In this document: positions 16,595-26,104 of the stretch, piece by piece
How the letters are laid out: every line of letters starts with the position of its first letter
Numbering within the stretch: position 1 is the stretch's first letter
From: Acidobacteriota bacterium
GTDB lineage: Bacteria; Acidobacteriota; Terriglobia; Terriglobales; SCQP01
Direction: 5' to 3'
DNA: 64,000 nucleotides
Assembly (NCBI GenBank): GCA_027315185.1
Contig: DAHUYO010000008.1
Span: forward strand, 1-64,000
Notes under the pieces: model-generated
Seen by the model: only the letters and a program-made list of their open reading frames with translations
Told to the model about the DNA's origin: nothing
Databases searched by the model: none
Program-made: the position numbers and the translations under genes

Positions 16595-18610
16595 ATGCCT
16601 GGCAACCTGTCCCCCTCCGCGCCGCGCCCGCCGGCCACGCTGCGGGCATTCTTTGGCCGGGGCGGGGCGTTGGCCCGGGCGCTGGGAAATTATGAATACC
16701 GCTCCGGGCAATGGGAGATGGCCGAGGCGGTGGAGCGGGCGCTGGCGGAACGGCGGCACCTGCTGGTGGAGGCGGGCACGGGCACCGGAAAGACGCTGGC
16801 CTATTTGGCGCCGGTGCTGGCCAGCGGGCGGCGGGTGCTCATTTCCACCGGGACCAAAAATCTGCAAGACCAGCTAATGCACAAAGACATTCCGTTGCTG
16901 GCGCGGGCCGTCGGACGGGAGCTGAAAGCGGTTTGCCTGAAGGGCCGCAACAACTACGCCTGCCGCGCCAAGATTGCCGACCTGGAACGGCAGCCGGCGC
17001 TGCTGGGATTGGCCGACCTGGACCGTTATCGCCATATCCGCGCCTGGGCGGAAGAAACCGCCACCGGCGACCGGGCGGAGTTGGAGGACTTGCCGGAGGT
17101 TTCGCCGCTGTGGGAGCGGCTGAACGCGCGGCGCGACGCCTGCACCGGCTCCAAATGCCGCTGCTTCGACGACTGTTTTCTGACCGCCATGCGGCAGCGG
17201 GCGATGGAGGCGGATCTGGTGGTCGCCAACCATCATTTGTTTTTCGCCGACCTGGCCATCAAGAGCCGGGATCTACCGGGCGTGCTGCCTCCCTATGAAG
17301 CGGTGGTGCTGGACGAAGCACATGAACTGGAAGATATCGCTGGGCAGTATTTCGGCGTGGGCCTGAGCAATTTGCAGTTGCAGGATCTGGCCGCCGACGG
17401 CGCGGCGCTGGCCAAGTTCATTGCCGCCGGGAACGGCGAGGTGGCGAATGCCGCGGGGCAGGGCTGGCTGCCGGCGCTGCAACATGCGGCGGAAGCCGGC
17501 GGGCACTTGTTCGCGGCTCTGGCCGCCGACGGTGAAGGGCGGGCGCCGCTGCGCGACCGCGCCGCCTTTGTCGCCGCCCATCGTGCCGTCTTCGAGCGCC
17601 TGCGCGGCGGCTTGGCGGCGGCCGAGGCGGGGATGGAAGCGCTGCGCCCGGCGCCGGAAGAACTGGAGCCGCTGCTGCGCCGGGTGCGAGACACGGCCGC
17701 GAAGGTGGAGTATCTGTTTACCGGCGAGGCGGAAGGGGTGGTCTTTTGGCATGAGCGGCGGGGCCGCGGCGTCTATCTGCAAGCGACGCCCATCGCCGTC
17801 GCGGCGTTGTTGGAGGAACGGCTGTTCGCCGCCACCGACACGGTCATTCTCACTTCCGCGACACTGGCCATCGAAGGGCGGTTCGACTATGTGCGGCAGC
17901 GGCTAGGCGTGCCTCACGGAGGCGAGCGCGTGGTCGTCTCCCCCTTCAACTACGAACAGCAAGCGCTGCTCTACCTGCCCGAGGATCTGCCCGACCCCCG
18001 CACGCCGGAATTCACCCCGGCGGCGGCCGAGGAGATCGCCGCCATCTTGCAATGCTCGCAGGGCCGCGCCTTCGTGCTGTCCACCAGCTATGAGCAGATG
18101 CGCGAACTGCACCGGCGCCTGGCGCCGCGCTTGCCCTTCGCGACGTTGCTGCAAGGCGAGGCGCCGCGGCATATCCTTTTAGAACGGTTCCGGCAGACGC
18201 CCGGGGCGGTGCTGTTCGCCACCAGCAGCTTTTGGCAGGGCGTGGACGTGCAAGGGGAACAATTGAGCTGCGTGATCGTGGACAAACTGCCGTTCGCCGC
18301 GCCGAATGATCCGGTGCTGGAAGCGCGCATCCGCGCGATGCAGGCCGAAGGGCGCAATGCGTTCATGGAACTGCAACTGCCGCAGGCGGTGCTGGCGCTG
18401 AAGCAAGGCTTCGGCCGGCTGATTCGCTCCCGCTCCGACCGCGGCGTGCTGGCGCTGCTGGATGGCCGGGTGTTGCGGCAGCGCTATGGTTCGGTGTTCT
18501 TGCAGAGCCTGCCGCCGTACCGCCGCACGCGGCAATTGTCGGAGGTAAAGGCGTTTTTCGCCGCCGCGCCGGGCCCGGAAGCCCGCGCCGAAAAGGAGGC
18601 GCGGGCATGA
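16595..18610 (+). CDS. dinG: DinG/XPD-family ATP-dependent DNA helicase
   Basis: 671 residues. It is a superfamily 2 helicase with an iron-sulfur cluster that unwinds DNA 5' to 3' and helps resolve R-loops and replication obstacles. Walker A is EAGTGTGKT (GTGTGKT at 61-67), the DEAH box is at 240-243 (VVLDEAHELED), and motif VI is QGFGRLIRSRSDRG. Cluster ligands are probably Cys123, Cys183, Cys188 and Cys194. It begins at an ATG with a TAGACT box six bases before. Its stop overlaps the start of the heptose kinase by four bases, so it heads an operon with the heptose genes. Confidence 0.92.
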   Translation: MPGNLSPSAPRPPATLRAFFGRGGALARALGNYEYRSGQWEMAEAVERALAERRHLLVEAGTGTGKTLAYLAPVLASGRRVLISTGTKNLQDQLMHKDIPLLARAVGRELKAVCLKGRNNYACRAKIADLERQPALLGLADLDRYRHIRAWAEETATGDRAELEDLPEVSPLWERLNARRDACTGSKCRCFDDCFLTAMRQRAMEADLVVANHHLFFADLAIKSRDLPGVLPPYEAVVLDEAHELEDIAGQYFGVGLSNLQLQDLAADGAALAKFIAAGNGEVANAAGQGWLPALQHAAEAGGHLFAALAADGEGRAPLRDRAAFVAAHRAVFERLRGGLAAAEAGMEALRPAPEELEPLLRRVRDTAAKVEYLFTGEAEGVVFWHERRGRGVYLQATPIAVAALLEERLFAATDTVILTSATLAIEGRFDYVRQRLGVPHGGERVVVSPFNYEQQALLYLPEDLPDPRTPEFTPAAAEEIAAILQCSQGRAFVLSTSYEQMRELHRRLAPRLPFATLLQGEAPRHILLERFRQTPGAVLFATSSFWQGVDVQGEQLSCVIVDKLPFAAPNDPVLEARIRAMQAEGRNAFMELQLPQAVLALKQGFGRLIRSRSDRGVLALLDGRVLRQRYGSVFLQSLPPYRRTRQLSEVKAFFAAAPGPEARAEKEARA

Positions 18611-19701
18611 GCGGCGCGGGGAAGGGCGGAACACGAAGCACCGTGGCGGGCAATGGGCTGGCGCGGAGCCTTGCTCGTATCCTGGCCCGGGCGCAGGGCC
18701 GGCGGATCGCGGTTTGCGGCGACGTGATGTTGGATCACTTTCTGTGGGGCGATGCCACGCGCATCTCCCCGGAGGCGCCCGTTCCCGTGATTTTGCTGGA
18801 ACGGGAAAGCGACACGCTGGGCGGCGCCGCCAACGTGGCGCTGAACATCGCCGCGCTCGGCGGCCGCGCCGCCATCTTCGGTTTTGTCGGCGACGACGCG
18901 GCCGGGGCGCGGGTGCGGGAACTGCTGGGCGCCGCGGGCGTCGACACCGGCGGGCTGCTGATCGCGGCGGGCCGGGCCACGACCGTGAAGCAGCGGGTCT
19001 TCGCGCGCAATAAGCATGTGGTCCGCATTGACCGTGAACAGACTCAGCCGCTGGACGGTTCCAGCCGCCGACGGCTGCTCGCCGCCTTCGCCGCCGCCGC
19101 CGCCGATGGTGGTTTCACGGCGGCGGTGGTCTCCGATTACGGCAAAGGAGCGGTCACGCCGGAGCTATGGCGAGGCTGGATGGCGGTCGCCCGGCGCTGG
19201 CGGCTGCCGGTCTGCGCCGATCCGAAATCGAACCAAATGCGCTACGCTGGCGCCACGATGCTGAAGCCCAACACCCGCGAACTGGGCCACCTGACGGGCC
19301 TGCCGGTCGAGGATGAAGCCGCCATCGCGCGTGCCGCGGCCCGCGCGCTGCGGCGGCATGCCTGCCAATCCTTGCTGGTGACGCGCGGCGGCGAGGGCAT
19401 GCTGCTGTTCACCGCCGGGCGCATGACCCGCATTTCCAGCGCCGCCATTCAAGTCGCCGATGTCACCGGCGCGGGCGATACGGTGGCCGCGGCGCTGGCC
19501 CTGGCGCTGGCGGTCGGCGCACCGCCGGCGGCGGCGGCGAGACTGGCCAATGCCGCCGCCGCGGTGGTGGTCGCCAAGCCCGGCACCGCCGTGGCCACGG
19601 CCGCCGAGGTGCGGGCGGCCGCCGGCTCTCTGTCGGACCTGCCCAGCGGCGGCCGGCGGCGAGCGGGCAAGCCGCCTGCGGCGGCACGGAGGCGGCGATG
19701 A
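18607..19701 (+). CDS. rfaE1: D-glycero-beta-D-manno-heptose-7-phosphate kinase (HldE kinase domain)
   Basis: 364 residues, PfkB family. It makes heptose 1,7-bisphosphate on the ADP-heptose pathway for the LPS inner core. GDVMLDHFLWGDATRISPEA (38-57) is the specific substrate signature, LGGAANVALN follows, and DVTGAGDT (285-292) holds catalytic Asp291. The adenylyltransferase half of the E. coli HldE fusion is absent, so it should be encoded elsewhere. The tail (SGGRRRAGKPPAAARRRR) is very basic. It overlaps dinG and hldD by four bases each. Confidence 0.9.
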   Translation: MSGAGKGGTRSTVAGNGLARSLARILARAQGRRIAVCGDVMLDHFLWGDATRISPEAPVPVILLERESDTLGGAANVALNIAALGGRAAIFGFVGDDAAGARVRELLGAAGVDTGGLLIAAGRATTVKQRVFARNKHVVRIDREQTQPLDGSSRRRLLAAFAAAAADGGFTAAVVSDYGKGAVTPELWRGWMAVARRWRLPVCADPKSNQMRYAGATMLKPNTRELGHLTGLPVEDEAAIARAAARALRRHACQSLLVTRGGEGMLLFTAGRMTRISSAAIQVADVTGAGDTVAAALALALAVGAPPAAAARLANAAAAVVVAKPGTAVATAAEVRAAAGSLSDLPSGGRRRAGKPPAAARRRR

Positions 19702-20777
19702 TCGTCATTACCGGAGCCGCGGGATTTGTGGGCAGCGCCTTGGCCTGGCATTTCAACCGGCTGGGCCGCACGGATTTGTGGCTGGTGGATGAGCTGGGGC
19801 GAGACCAGAAGTACGCCAACTTGGCCGGGCTGGATTTCTGCGACTACGCGGAAAAAGGCGAATTCCTGGAGCGGCTGGCGGCCGGGCCGGTGCCGCAGGT
19901 GGAGGCGGTGTTTCACCTGGGCGCCTGCTCCTCGACCACCGAGAGCAACGCCAGCTACCTAATGCGCAACAATTTCGCCTATACGCGGGCGCTGGCCAAA
20001 TGGTGCCTGGCGCGCGGCGTGCGGATGGTCTACGCCTCCAGCGCCGCTACATACGGCAACGGCGAACATGGCTATAGCGAAGAGTCCGCTTTGCTGCCGC
20101 GGCTACAGCCGCTCAACGCCTACGCGATGTCCAAACATGCCTTCGACCTGTGGGCTTGGCATTCGGGAGCGCTGGACAAAATCGCCGGACTGAAATATTT
20201 CAACGTCTTCGGCCCCAACGAATACCACAAGGGAGAGATGCGCAGCATGGCGCTGCGCGCCTTCGAGCAGATCCAAAACCTGGGGCGCGTGCGCCTGTTC
20301 CGCTCCGAGCGCGCGGAATTCGGTGACGGAGAGCAGGAGCGGGACTTCATTTACGTCAAGGACGCGGTGGCGATCACCGCATGGTTCCTGGATCACCCGG
20401 AAGCCAACGGCATTTTCAACGTCGGCTCCGGACGGGCGCGAACCTGGAACGATCTGGCGCGGGCAGCGTTCGCCGCCTTGGGCCGGCGGCCGGCACGGGT
20501 GGAATATTTTTCCATGCCGGCGGAGTTGCGCGACAAGTACCAATATTCCACCACGGCGGAGATGCGCCGCCTGGCCGCCGCCGGCGGGCCCGCAACGCGC
20601 TGGACGCTGGAGACCGCCGTGGCCGATTACATCCAAAACTATCTCTGGCCGGGGCATCGCCGCCTGACCGAGGTGCGGGAAGCCGAACCACCGCCGCTGC
20701 CTGCCGCGGTTCCGGTCGGGCCCGCAGTCCAGCGCGCGGCCCAGCCCGCCGAACCGCGCGCCACGGGGCAGGAATAG
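19698..20777 (+). CDS. hldD: ADP-L-glycero-D-manno-heptose 6-epimerase
   Basis: 359 residues. It epimerises ADP-heptose at C6, the last step before heptose is added to lipid A-Kdo. NADP-binding TGAAGFVGSA is at 5-14, and the catalytic YxxxK is Tyr142/Lys146 (YAMSK). NVFGPNEYHKGEMRSMA and GDGEQERDFIYVKDAV are specific to this epimerase. The enzyme core would end near residue 320; the remaining ~38 residues are a Pro/Ala-rich tail not usual in the family. It is the last gene of the dinG operon. Confidence 0.92.
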   Translation: MIVITGAAGFVGSALAWHFNRLGRTDLWLVDELGRDQKYANLAGLDFCDYAEKGEFLERLAAGPVPQVEAVFHLGACSSTTESNASYLMRNNFAYTRALAKWCLARGVRMVYASSAATYGNGEHGYSEESALLPRLQPLNAYAMSKHAFDLWAWHSGALDKIAGLKYFNVFGPNEYHKGEMRSMALRAFEQIQNLGRVRLFRSERAEFGDGEQERDFIYVKDAVAITAWFLDHPEANGIFNVGSGRARTWNDLARAAFAALGRRPARVEYFSMPAELRDKYQYSTTAEMRRLAAAGGPATRWTLETAVADYIQNYLWPGHRRLTEVREAEPPPLPAAVPVGPAVQRAAQPAEPRATGQE

Positions 20778-20796
20778 GCCGGGTACACCCACAGCC

Positions 20797-20832
20797 GGGA
20801 TGCGGACGAGGCCGTCCGCGCCCCAGGCGCCA
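20797..20832 (+). repeat. Family D repeat, short copy
   Basis: GCGGAC, loop GAGGCC, GTCCGC, then GCCCCAGGCG. It lies between the convergent hldD and ROK kinase genes, where its hairpin could serve both as a transcription end. Confidence 0.55.
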
Positions 20833-20912
20833 ATGAGCTCCGGTGAACCCCGGGAACGAGGGCGGTGCGCCGAGATGGCTGCGGAATGGCCGGCTGAGCG
20901 GCGGACGGTTGG

Positions 20913-21902
20913 CTAGTGGGCGGCGGCGCCGGCGCCGCTGGCGGCCGCCTGAAAGGGCAGATAGGCCGCCCCGAGCAGGCCAGCCTCGGCTCCCAACTTG
21001 CTGGGCTCGATGCGGGTCTGGGTGGCGCGATACACGACCGAACGCTTTTGCACTTCATCCATCAGATGCGCTTCGAAGGCGTCCCAACCGCGGGCCACGC
21101 CGCCGGCCAGCACATAGAGCGGGAGGTTGAAAATGTTAATGAGATTGCCGATGGCCACGCCCAGCGAGCGGCCGACCAATTCGAAGATCTCCCGGGCCAC
21201 CCGGTCGCCCTGCTGGGCGGTGATATAGATGATCTCCGCGGTCAGTTCGCCGACCTCTTCGGCCGCGCGGCGCAGCGCGGGCGATCGGCCAACGTTGATA
21301 GCCGCATGGGCCATGCGTAAAATCGCCGTCGCCGAGGCGTAGGCTTCGATGCAGCCGAGGTTGCCGCATCCGCAGAGGGCGCCATTGGGGTCAATGGTCA
21401 TGTGGCCCAACTCGCCGCCCATGCCGTCCTGGCCATGCCAAATCTTGCCGTCCAGGATGATGCCGCCACCAATGCCGGTGCCGAGGGTCAGAATGCAGAG
21501 GCCGGAGACTTCCTTGCCGGCGCCTACCCAATGCTCGCCCAGGGCGGCGGCGTTGGCATCGTTTTCGAGAATTACCGGCGCCTTAAGCAGGCGCTCGATG
21601 TCATCGCGCACGGGGAATTCGTTCCAGCCGGGCAAATTGGGCGACTGCCGGATCATGCCGGTGGCCAGGTTAATGACGCCGGGCACGCCGATGCCGATGC
21701 CCGCCAAGCTCGCGCCCCGCATTCGCCCTTGCAGATCGCGGATCGCCCCGACCATGTCGGCGATCACCCGCTCCCGCCCTTCTTTGACTTCGGTATCGAG
21801 GGCGATCTTTTCCAGCAGTTCGCCTTGCGGGCTGACGGCGGCGATGCGCAGGTTGGTCCCGCCCAAATCCACACCGATGCTGAACGCTTTGGCTTGGCTC
21901 AT
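20913..21902 (-). CDS. ROK-family glucokinase / sugar kinase
   Basis: 329 residues. It should phosphorylate glucose or a related sugar with ATP. The phosphate-1 motif VDLGGTNLRI is at 11-20, catalytic Asp115 lies in ILENDANAAA, and the ROK zinc site is complete: GELGHMTID with His167, then CGCGNLGCIEAYAS with Cys177, Cys179 and Cys184. There is no N-terminal HTH, so it is an enzyme rather than a ROK repressor. It is divergent from the APC permease across 270 bp. Glucose is the likeliest substrate, but other sugars cannot be excluded. Confidence 0.9.
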   Translation of the reverse strand: MSQAKAFSIGVDLGGTNLRIAAVSPQGELLEKIALDTEVKEGRERVIADMVGAIRDLQGRMRGASLAGIGIGVPGVINLATGMIRQSPNLPGWNEFPVRDDIERLLKAPVILENDANAAALGEHWVGAGKEVSGLCILTLGTGIGGGIILDGKIWHGQDGMGGELGHMTIDPNGALCGCGNLGCIEAYASATAILRMAHAAINVGRSPALRRAAEEVGELTAEIIYITAQQGDRVAREIFELVGRSLGVAIGNLINIFNLPLYVLAGGVARGWDAFEAHLMDEVQKRSVVYRATQTRIEPSKLGAEAGLLGAAYLPFQAAASGAGAAAH

Positions 21903-22157
21903 GGCAATCCGATTTTACCCTGCCGTTCGGGTTGCGCTGTTGCCGCGCCGCAACGGTGAGCGAAGCGTGTGGTTGGCAGGCTCCGTGTAGCGGACCGGCT
22001 GCGGGCTCGCGTCCACGGACGGCCAAGTTCCACGCCGGGCGGTCCGGTCCCGCGCAGCGCCAGCACAGGGAAGCCGGAGGCATACCCAGCAACCTGGCCC
22101 ACGACGGAAGCATGGGCGGGTGGCGAATGCCGGTAGCCAAGCGCGGCCCCGTGCCCC

Positions 22158-22163
22158 TACAAT
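22158..22163 (+). promoter_or_regulatory. Probable -10 box of the APC permease gene
   Basis: TACAAT nine bases before the ATG; no Shine-Dalgarno between, so the transcript leader would be very short. Confidence 0.4.
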
Positions 22164-22172
22164 AGCGCCACC

Positions 22173-23600
22173 ATGCCCGAAACCGCCGGCGGTCCCGCCA
22201 CCTCCACCACCTCATCCTCGTCCGGCGGTTTGGTCAAGAGCCTGTCGCTGTTGCAGGCTTCCGCCTTCAACATGTCCAACATGGTGGGGATCGGCGTGTT
22301 CCTCACCGTGCCGATGATCCTCAACGCCTTGCCCGGTCCACAGGCGCTGCTGGGATGGCTGGCGGGGGCTTTTCTCGCCATCTGCGACGGGATGATCTGG
22401 TGCGAACTGGGCGCGGCGATGCCCGGCTCCGGCGGGTCCTATCTTTATTTGCGGGAGACCTTCGGGCCGCGGCGCTGGGGCCGGCTGATGGCGTTCCTGT
22501 TCATTTGGCAGTTCATTCTCAGCGGCCCGTTGGAGATCGCCTCCGGCAGCATCGGCTTCGCGGATTATTCGCGCTATTTCTTTCCGCACATGGCCTTCCT
22601 ATGGCACGGGCTGCTGGCGGCCGGGATGGCGCTGCTGGCGCTGGTGCTGGCGTACCGCAAGATTCAGAGCGTGGGCAAAATCACCGTCGTGCTGTGGGCG
22701 GGGATGATGATCACGGTGGGCATGACCATCGTGGCCGGCGCTACGCATTTTTCCGCGCATCAGGCGTTTCACACCGGGCAGCCGTTCCATTGGAACAGCG
22801 CCGGCATGATGGCGCTGGGCGCGGCGATGGCGTTCGTCATCTACGACTTCCTCGGTTACTACGTGGTCTGCTACATGGGCGAGGAAGTGCAGAACCCCCA
22901 GAAGACCATTCCCGGCTCGATCATCATTTCCGTGCTGGGCGTCACGGTGCTGTATTTCGCCATTCACCTGGCCATTACCGGCGTGCTGGGCGTGACCGCC
23001 GCGCGGCACAGCGCCTATGTGGCGTCCACGTTCATGGAGCACGTTTGGGGCGCACATGCGGCCGCGCTGCTGACCGTGCTGATTCTGTGGACCAGCTTCG
23101 CCTCGGTCTTCGCGCTGATGCTGGGCTATTCCCGCATTCCCTACGCGGCGGCGCAGGACGGCTATTTCTTCCGCGCCTTCAAACATGTCCACCCCAAGGG
23201 ACAGTTCCCGGATCTGTCGCTGCTGGTGCTGGGGGCGGTGACGATCGCGGTCAGCTTCGTGCCGCTGGCGGCGGAGATCGCCATCCTGCTGACCTCGCGC
23301 ATTCTGATTCAGTTCATCGCGCAAGGGTTCGGCGTCTTTCTGCTGCACAAACGATTTCCGCCGAACAAGCGGCCGTTCCGCATGTGGCTGTACCCGATTC
23401 CCGTGCTGCTGGCCATGGCGGGGTGGGTCTATGTCTTCACGGCGTCGGGCAGCACGACATTCGGCGGGGTGACGCATTCCAATATGTTTTGGGGCGTGAT
23501 CAGCCTGGTCGCTGGCATTCCGGTGTTTTTTGTCTGGGCTTGGCGCATGCGCTTCTGGCCGTTTGAGCGGCGCGGCGGCGCGGCGGCGAGCGAAACCTAG
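22173..23600 (+). CDS. APC superfamily amino acid permease
   Basis: 475 residues with about twelve transmembrane helices. The first helix carries the unwound MVGIGVFLTVP segment that lines the substrate site of APC transporters, and CELGAAMPGSGGSYLYLRET follows as in this family. It should be an inner-membrane amino acid/H+ or polyamine transporter; the substrate cannot be read from sequence. Its ATG sits just after a TACAAT box. Repeat-rich DNA begins soon after its stop. Confidence 0.87.
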   Translation: MPETAGGPATSTTSSSSGGLVKSLSLLQASAFNMSNMVGIGVFLTVPMILNALPGPQALLGWLAGAFLAICDGMIWCELGAAMPGSGGSYLYLRETFGPRRWGRLMAFLFIWQFILSGPLEIASGSIGFADYSRYFFPHMAFLWHGLLAAGMALLALVLAYRKIQSVGKITVVLWAGMMITVGMTIVAGATHFSAHQAFHTGQPFHWNSAGMMALGAAMAFVIYDFLGYYVVCYMGEEVQNPQKTIPGSIIISVLGVTVLYFAIHLAITGVLGVTAARHSAYVASTFMEHVWGAHAAALLTVLILWTSFASVFALMLGYSRIPYAAAQDGYFFRAFKHVHPKGQFPDLSLLVLGAVTIAVSFVPLAAEIAILLTSRILIQFIAQGFGVFLLHKRFPPNKRPFRMWLYPIPVLLAMAGWVYVFTASGSTTFGGVTHSNMFWGVISLVAGIPVFFVWAWRMRFWPFERRGGAAASET

Positions 23601-23720
23601 CGCGGCGGAAAATATTCAAGTGATACTTGAGCTGCGCCGCGTGGCGGCTGGTTGAAGTCAGCATTTTCGTGGCCGGCAAGATTCCGGCGCTCCCGGAGTC
23701 GAGCGCTGCGGCAAGGGAAT

Positions 23721-23897
23721 GGTAGGGTAGCCGTCGTCGGCTGCCCAGCGAAGCTGCCGTCCTCGGCTGCCACCGAGGGGCGAGACGTTGCGTGGGCGAG
23801 TGGGCTGGGAATCTCCGCCGCCCGGAGGGCGACGGGACGCAGGGCAGGAGCCCTACCCCACGAACGGCGATGGCACGCAGGGCAGGAGCCCTACCAA
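23721..23897 (+). repeat. Family C repeats, cluster upstream of the ferredoxin region
   Basis: Contains GGTAGCCGTC-TCGGCTGCC, a second GCTGCCGTCCTCGGCTGCC, and two copies of GCAGGGCAGGAGCCCTACC, each with the small hairpin AGGGC-AGGA-GCCCT. Most of the 355 bp between the permease and the ferredoxin gene is this material. No gene is supported in it. Confidence 0.7.
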
Positions 23898-23954
23898 TGA
23901 GCGGCGGCCCCGCCGCGGGCCTGTGTCGCCTCGAACGCGGAGGAGTCGCGGCGG

Positions 23955-24290
23955 TTAGCTGGGCGCGGGCAGCCCGAGGGCTTCGCGATGGCGCCGCATG
24001 GCCGCTTGCTGATGGGTCAGGAGGCGGAGCGGCGAGCGGGGCCGGGCGGTGCAGGGAAGGATGAAGCCGGCGACGCGATCTTCCGGGAAATAGCGCCGCG
24101 CTGCCGACTGGTCCACCTCGCCAGCTCCGACCATTCGGGCCGCACAGGTTAGGCACCAGCCGATGCGGCAGCGGGAGGGCAGATCAATGCCGGCGCGGCC
24201 CGCCGCCTGCCACAGAAACTCATCCTCGGCGACGGAGATGGTGTGGTCGCCGGCCGGCATCTGGAAGGTGATGGGATAGCTGCGCCCCAC
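23955..24290 (-). CDS. Plant-type [2Fe-2S] ferredoxin
   Basis: 111 residues. The cluster ligands are Cys41, Cys46, Cys49 and Cys80, in the chloroplast-ferredoxin spacing (CRIGWCLTC, then ILPCTARP). It should be a soluble low-potential electron carrier. The C-terminal ~30 residues (SPLRLLTHQQAAMRRHREAL) extend past the usual end. No reductase or partner oxidase is adjacent. The gene is isolated between two family C repeat clusters. Confidence 0.85.
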   Translation of the reverse strand: MGRSYPITFQMPAGDHTISVAEDEFLWQAAGRAGIDLPSRCRIGWCLTCAARMVGAGEVDQSAARRYFPEDRVAGFILPCTARPRSPLRLLTHQQAAMRRHREALGLPAPS

Positions 24291-24406
24291 GCCTCATGCT
24301 AGCGACATTTGCCGCGAAGAACGAGGGGCGAGAAAAGGGAGGCGCGGGATTGCTGGGCGGACGGGCTGGGACGCCCATCCCACGATCTCAGCCGCCAGCG
24401 CACCCG

Positions 24407-24574
24407 TTGGGTAGCCGTCCTCGGCTGCCCAGCGAAGCTGCCGTCCTCGGTTGCCAAAAGTCGACCGGCGAGAACGCCCGTCCCACGATCTGCCCCACGA
24501 TCTCTGCGCGGGCGGGTGGGCGGCGTATTTCCGCCGCCCGGAGGGCGACGGCACGCAGGGCCGGAGGCCTACCC
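24407..24574 (+). repeat. Family C repeat, cluster downstream-side of the ferredoxin gene
   Basis: The same order of units as at 23721-23897: GGGTAGCCGTCCTCGGCTGC, a second GCTGCCGTCCTCGG unit, then CCGCCCGGAGGGCGACGGCA and GCAGGGCCGGAGGCCTACC. In the last, the change of A to C on one side and C to G on the other keeps the hairpin. The gene in between is thus bracketed by direct repeats. Confidence 0.7.
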
Positions 24575-24616
24575 GCGAGGGCGGCGACCGATGCGGAGAT
24601 GCGAAATCGCCTTCGC

Positions 24617-25771
24617 CTATTGCGGCTGGTAGCCGATGTAGCTGCGGCGATAGACGGCTTTGTTGGCCGGCGCCAGCGGGGCCATCTGCACCCGAATGCG
24701 GTGCACCGCCGGCACAGGGCCCAGGTCGTTAGGTTGGTAATAGAGGTGGTAGATGCTGCGCAAGGCGTTGGCCACCTCGCCCAGCCGCCGGTCGAATTGG
24801 CGTTCATTGCCGGCGTGCAAGTCCAAGCCGCCGGTGGCGTGGACATAGTTCCAGCGGCCGGACTGGAACACGCTGCCGACCGCCTGGGCGATGGGGAAGA
24901 CCAGCGCGCCAAGGTTCATGGCGTCGCCGGGCGCGGGCGGGGGATTGCCCTTGGCGCCGATGGGCGGCACATACGGCTGTTCGCGCTGCGAACCGGCGCC
25001 GGCGCCGTTGGTTTCCGGGTTGATGGGATTTTCCGGCCCCGGTCCCGGCGGCGTCGGCGCATAGACGCGGAAGATGGGAATGGCGTTGTCCATGGCGCTT
25101 TCCACCACTTCGCGTCCCATTGAGCCGACGTGCGGGCTGGACTGGGTGATGACGACGACGGCGCGCGTACGGCTGTCCGGCTGCATGCGCAGGCGCAGCA
25201 GGGCCAGTTCCAGGGCGTCGGAAAGGCTGGTCCGGGTGGGCCCAAGCTTCAGCTTGCGCAGGGTGGTCACCAGTGTCTTCGCGCCGTCCGTGAATTTGGA
25301 AACTTGCTTGGGCCTGTCGCCGGGAATGAATACCGCGGCGCGCCCGCCGCTGCCGACCAGCATTTGCGTGAAGACGCGCGCCGCGCGCTGCGCCTGGAAC
25401 AGCGCCGCCCATTGGCTGGTGTCCACGACAATGGCCAGGGAGACCGGGCGCGGCGAGGAACCGAAGGCGGAGATCCGCTGCACGCGCCCATCGTCGAGCA
25501 AGCGGAAATCACCGCGAGTCAGCGCCGGCACCGGCTCGCCTTGGCGGCTGAGCGCGAGCACCGGCACATCCACCATGGTGATGCCGGTAACAATGGTCGG
25601 CGGCGCGGGGCGCTGTTGCGCCGGCGGCTGGGCCGATTGCGACTTGGCCACTTGCGCGCTGGGTGTTTGCGCCGCGGCCGCGAGCGCTCCGAGCAGAAGG
25701 CTCGCCGCGGCGAGCCACGCGTAGCAGCGCACCGCCCGCGACTGTAGATTTTTCCGCACCGATTGCCTCAC
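24617..25771 (-). CDS. Secreted VWFA-related protein, acidobacterial type
   Basis: 384 residues with a signal peptide (AWLAAASLLLGALAAAAQ). The order VDVPVLALSRQGEPVPALTR, DFRLLDDGRVQRISAF and VSLAIVVDTS matches the VWFA-related domain so common in Acidobacteriota (TIGR03436-like). The metal site is degenerate: the usual DTSGS reads DTSQW, and the later TDG-type Asp reads ITQSSP, so metal-dependent ligand binding is doubtful. It should be periplasmic or exported. Function is unknown for the family. It is divergent from the acyl-CoA dehydrogenase. Confidence 0.85.
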   Translation of the reverse strand: MRQSVRKNLQSRAVRCYAWLAAASLLLGALAAAAQTPSAQVAKSQSAQPPAQQRPAPPTIVTGITMVDVPVLALSRQGEPVPALTRGDFRLLDDGRVQRISAFGSSPRPVSLAIVVDTSQWAALFQAQRAARVFTQMLVGSGGRAAVFIPGDRPKQVSKFTDGAKTLVTTLRKLKLGPTRTSLSDALELALLRLRMQPDSRTRAVVVITQSSPHVGSMGREVVESAMDNAIPIFRVYAPTPPGPGPENPINPETNGAGAGSQREQPYVPPIGAKGNPPPAPGDAMNLGALVFPIAQAVGSVFQSGRWNYVHATGGLDLHAGNERQFDRRLGEVANALRSIYHLYYQPNDLGPVPAVHRIRVQMAPLAPANKAVYRRSYIGYQPQ

Positions 25772-26104
25772 CTCCTCACGTTACCCCATCCGCCACCTGA
25801 ATGGGTTTGACGGCTGCCACTTTTGCCGCCGTCTTATCATTTGTCATTACCGGGCGCATTGCGCGGCCGGTCGTGCACTGGGGCCGATGGTTTCCGCGGT
25901 TGGCCCCCAAAGATGTCAGGCGGCGCTCGCAGCGAGCTGGCGATCGGTGGACGGTTGCCAAGTCGCGGCGGCGCCACGCGACGGGGCGGCGGGGCTACAA
26001 TGCAACCGGCCGTACGGTAGGCTAACCCGTCCCGGGTCAATCACTTGCCGGTGATATAACGGAATTAGGTTGAAGCCGGCGCGTGGCCGGAGCTGGGGGA
26101 GCCT
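25772..26104 (+). other. Divergent intergenic region, no gene supported
   Basis: 333 bases between the VWFA gene and the acyl-CoA dehydrogenase. A TACAAT-like box lies near 25997 and an AT-richer stretch near 26055; both could belong to promoters. No repeat copy is recognised. Confidence 0.5.

Noticed and set aside
15243-16649. 468-residue leftward frame over the BON gene
   Set aside because: Antisense to the BON protein, which has a signal peptide, a strong ribosome binding site and three recognisable domains.
23721-24574. A CRISPR array
   Set aside because: Units are irregularly spaced, few and unequal, and no cas gene is present.
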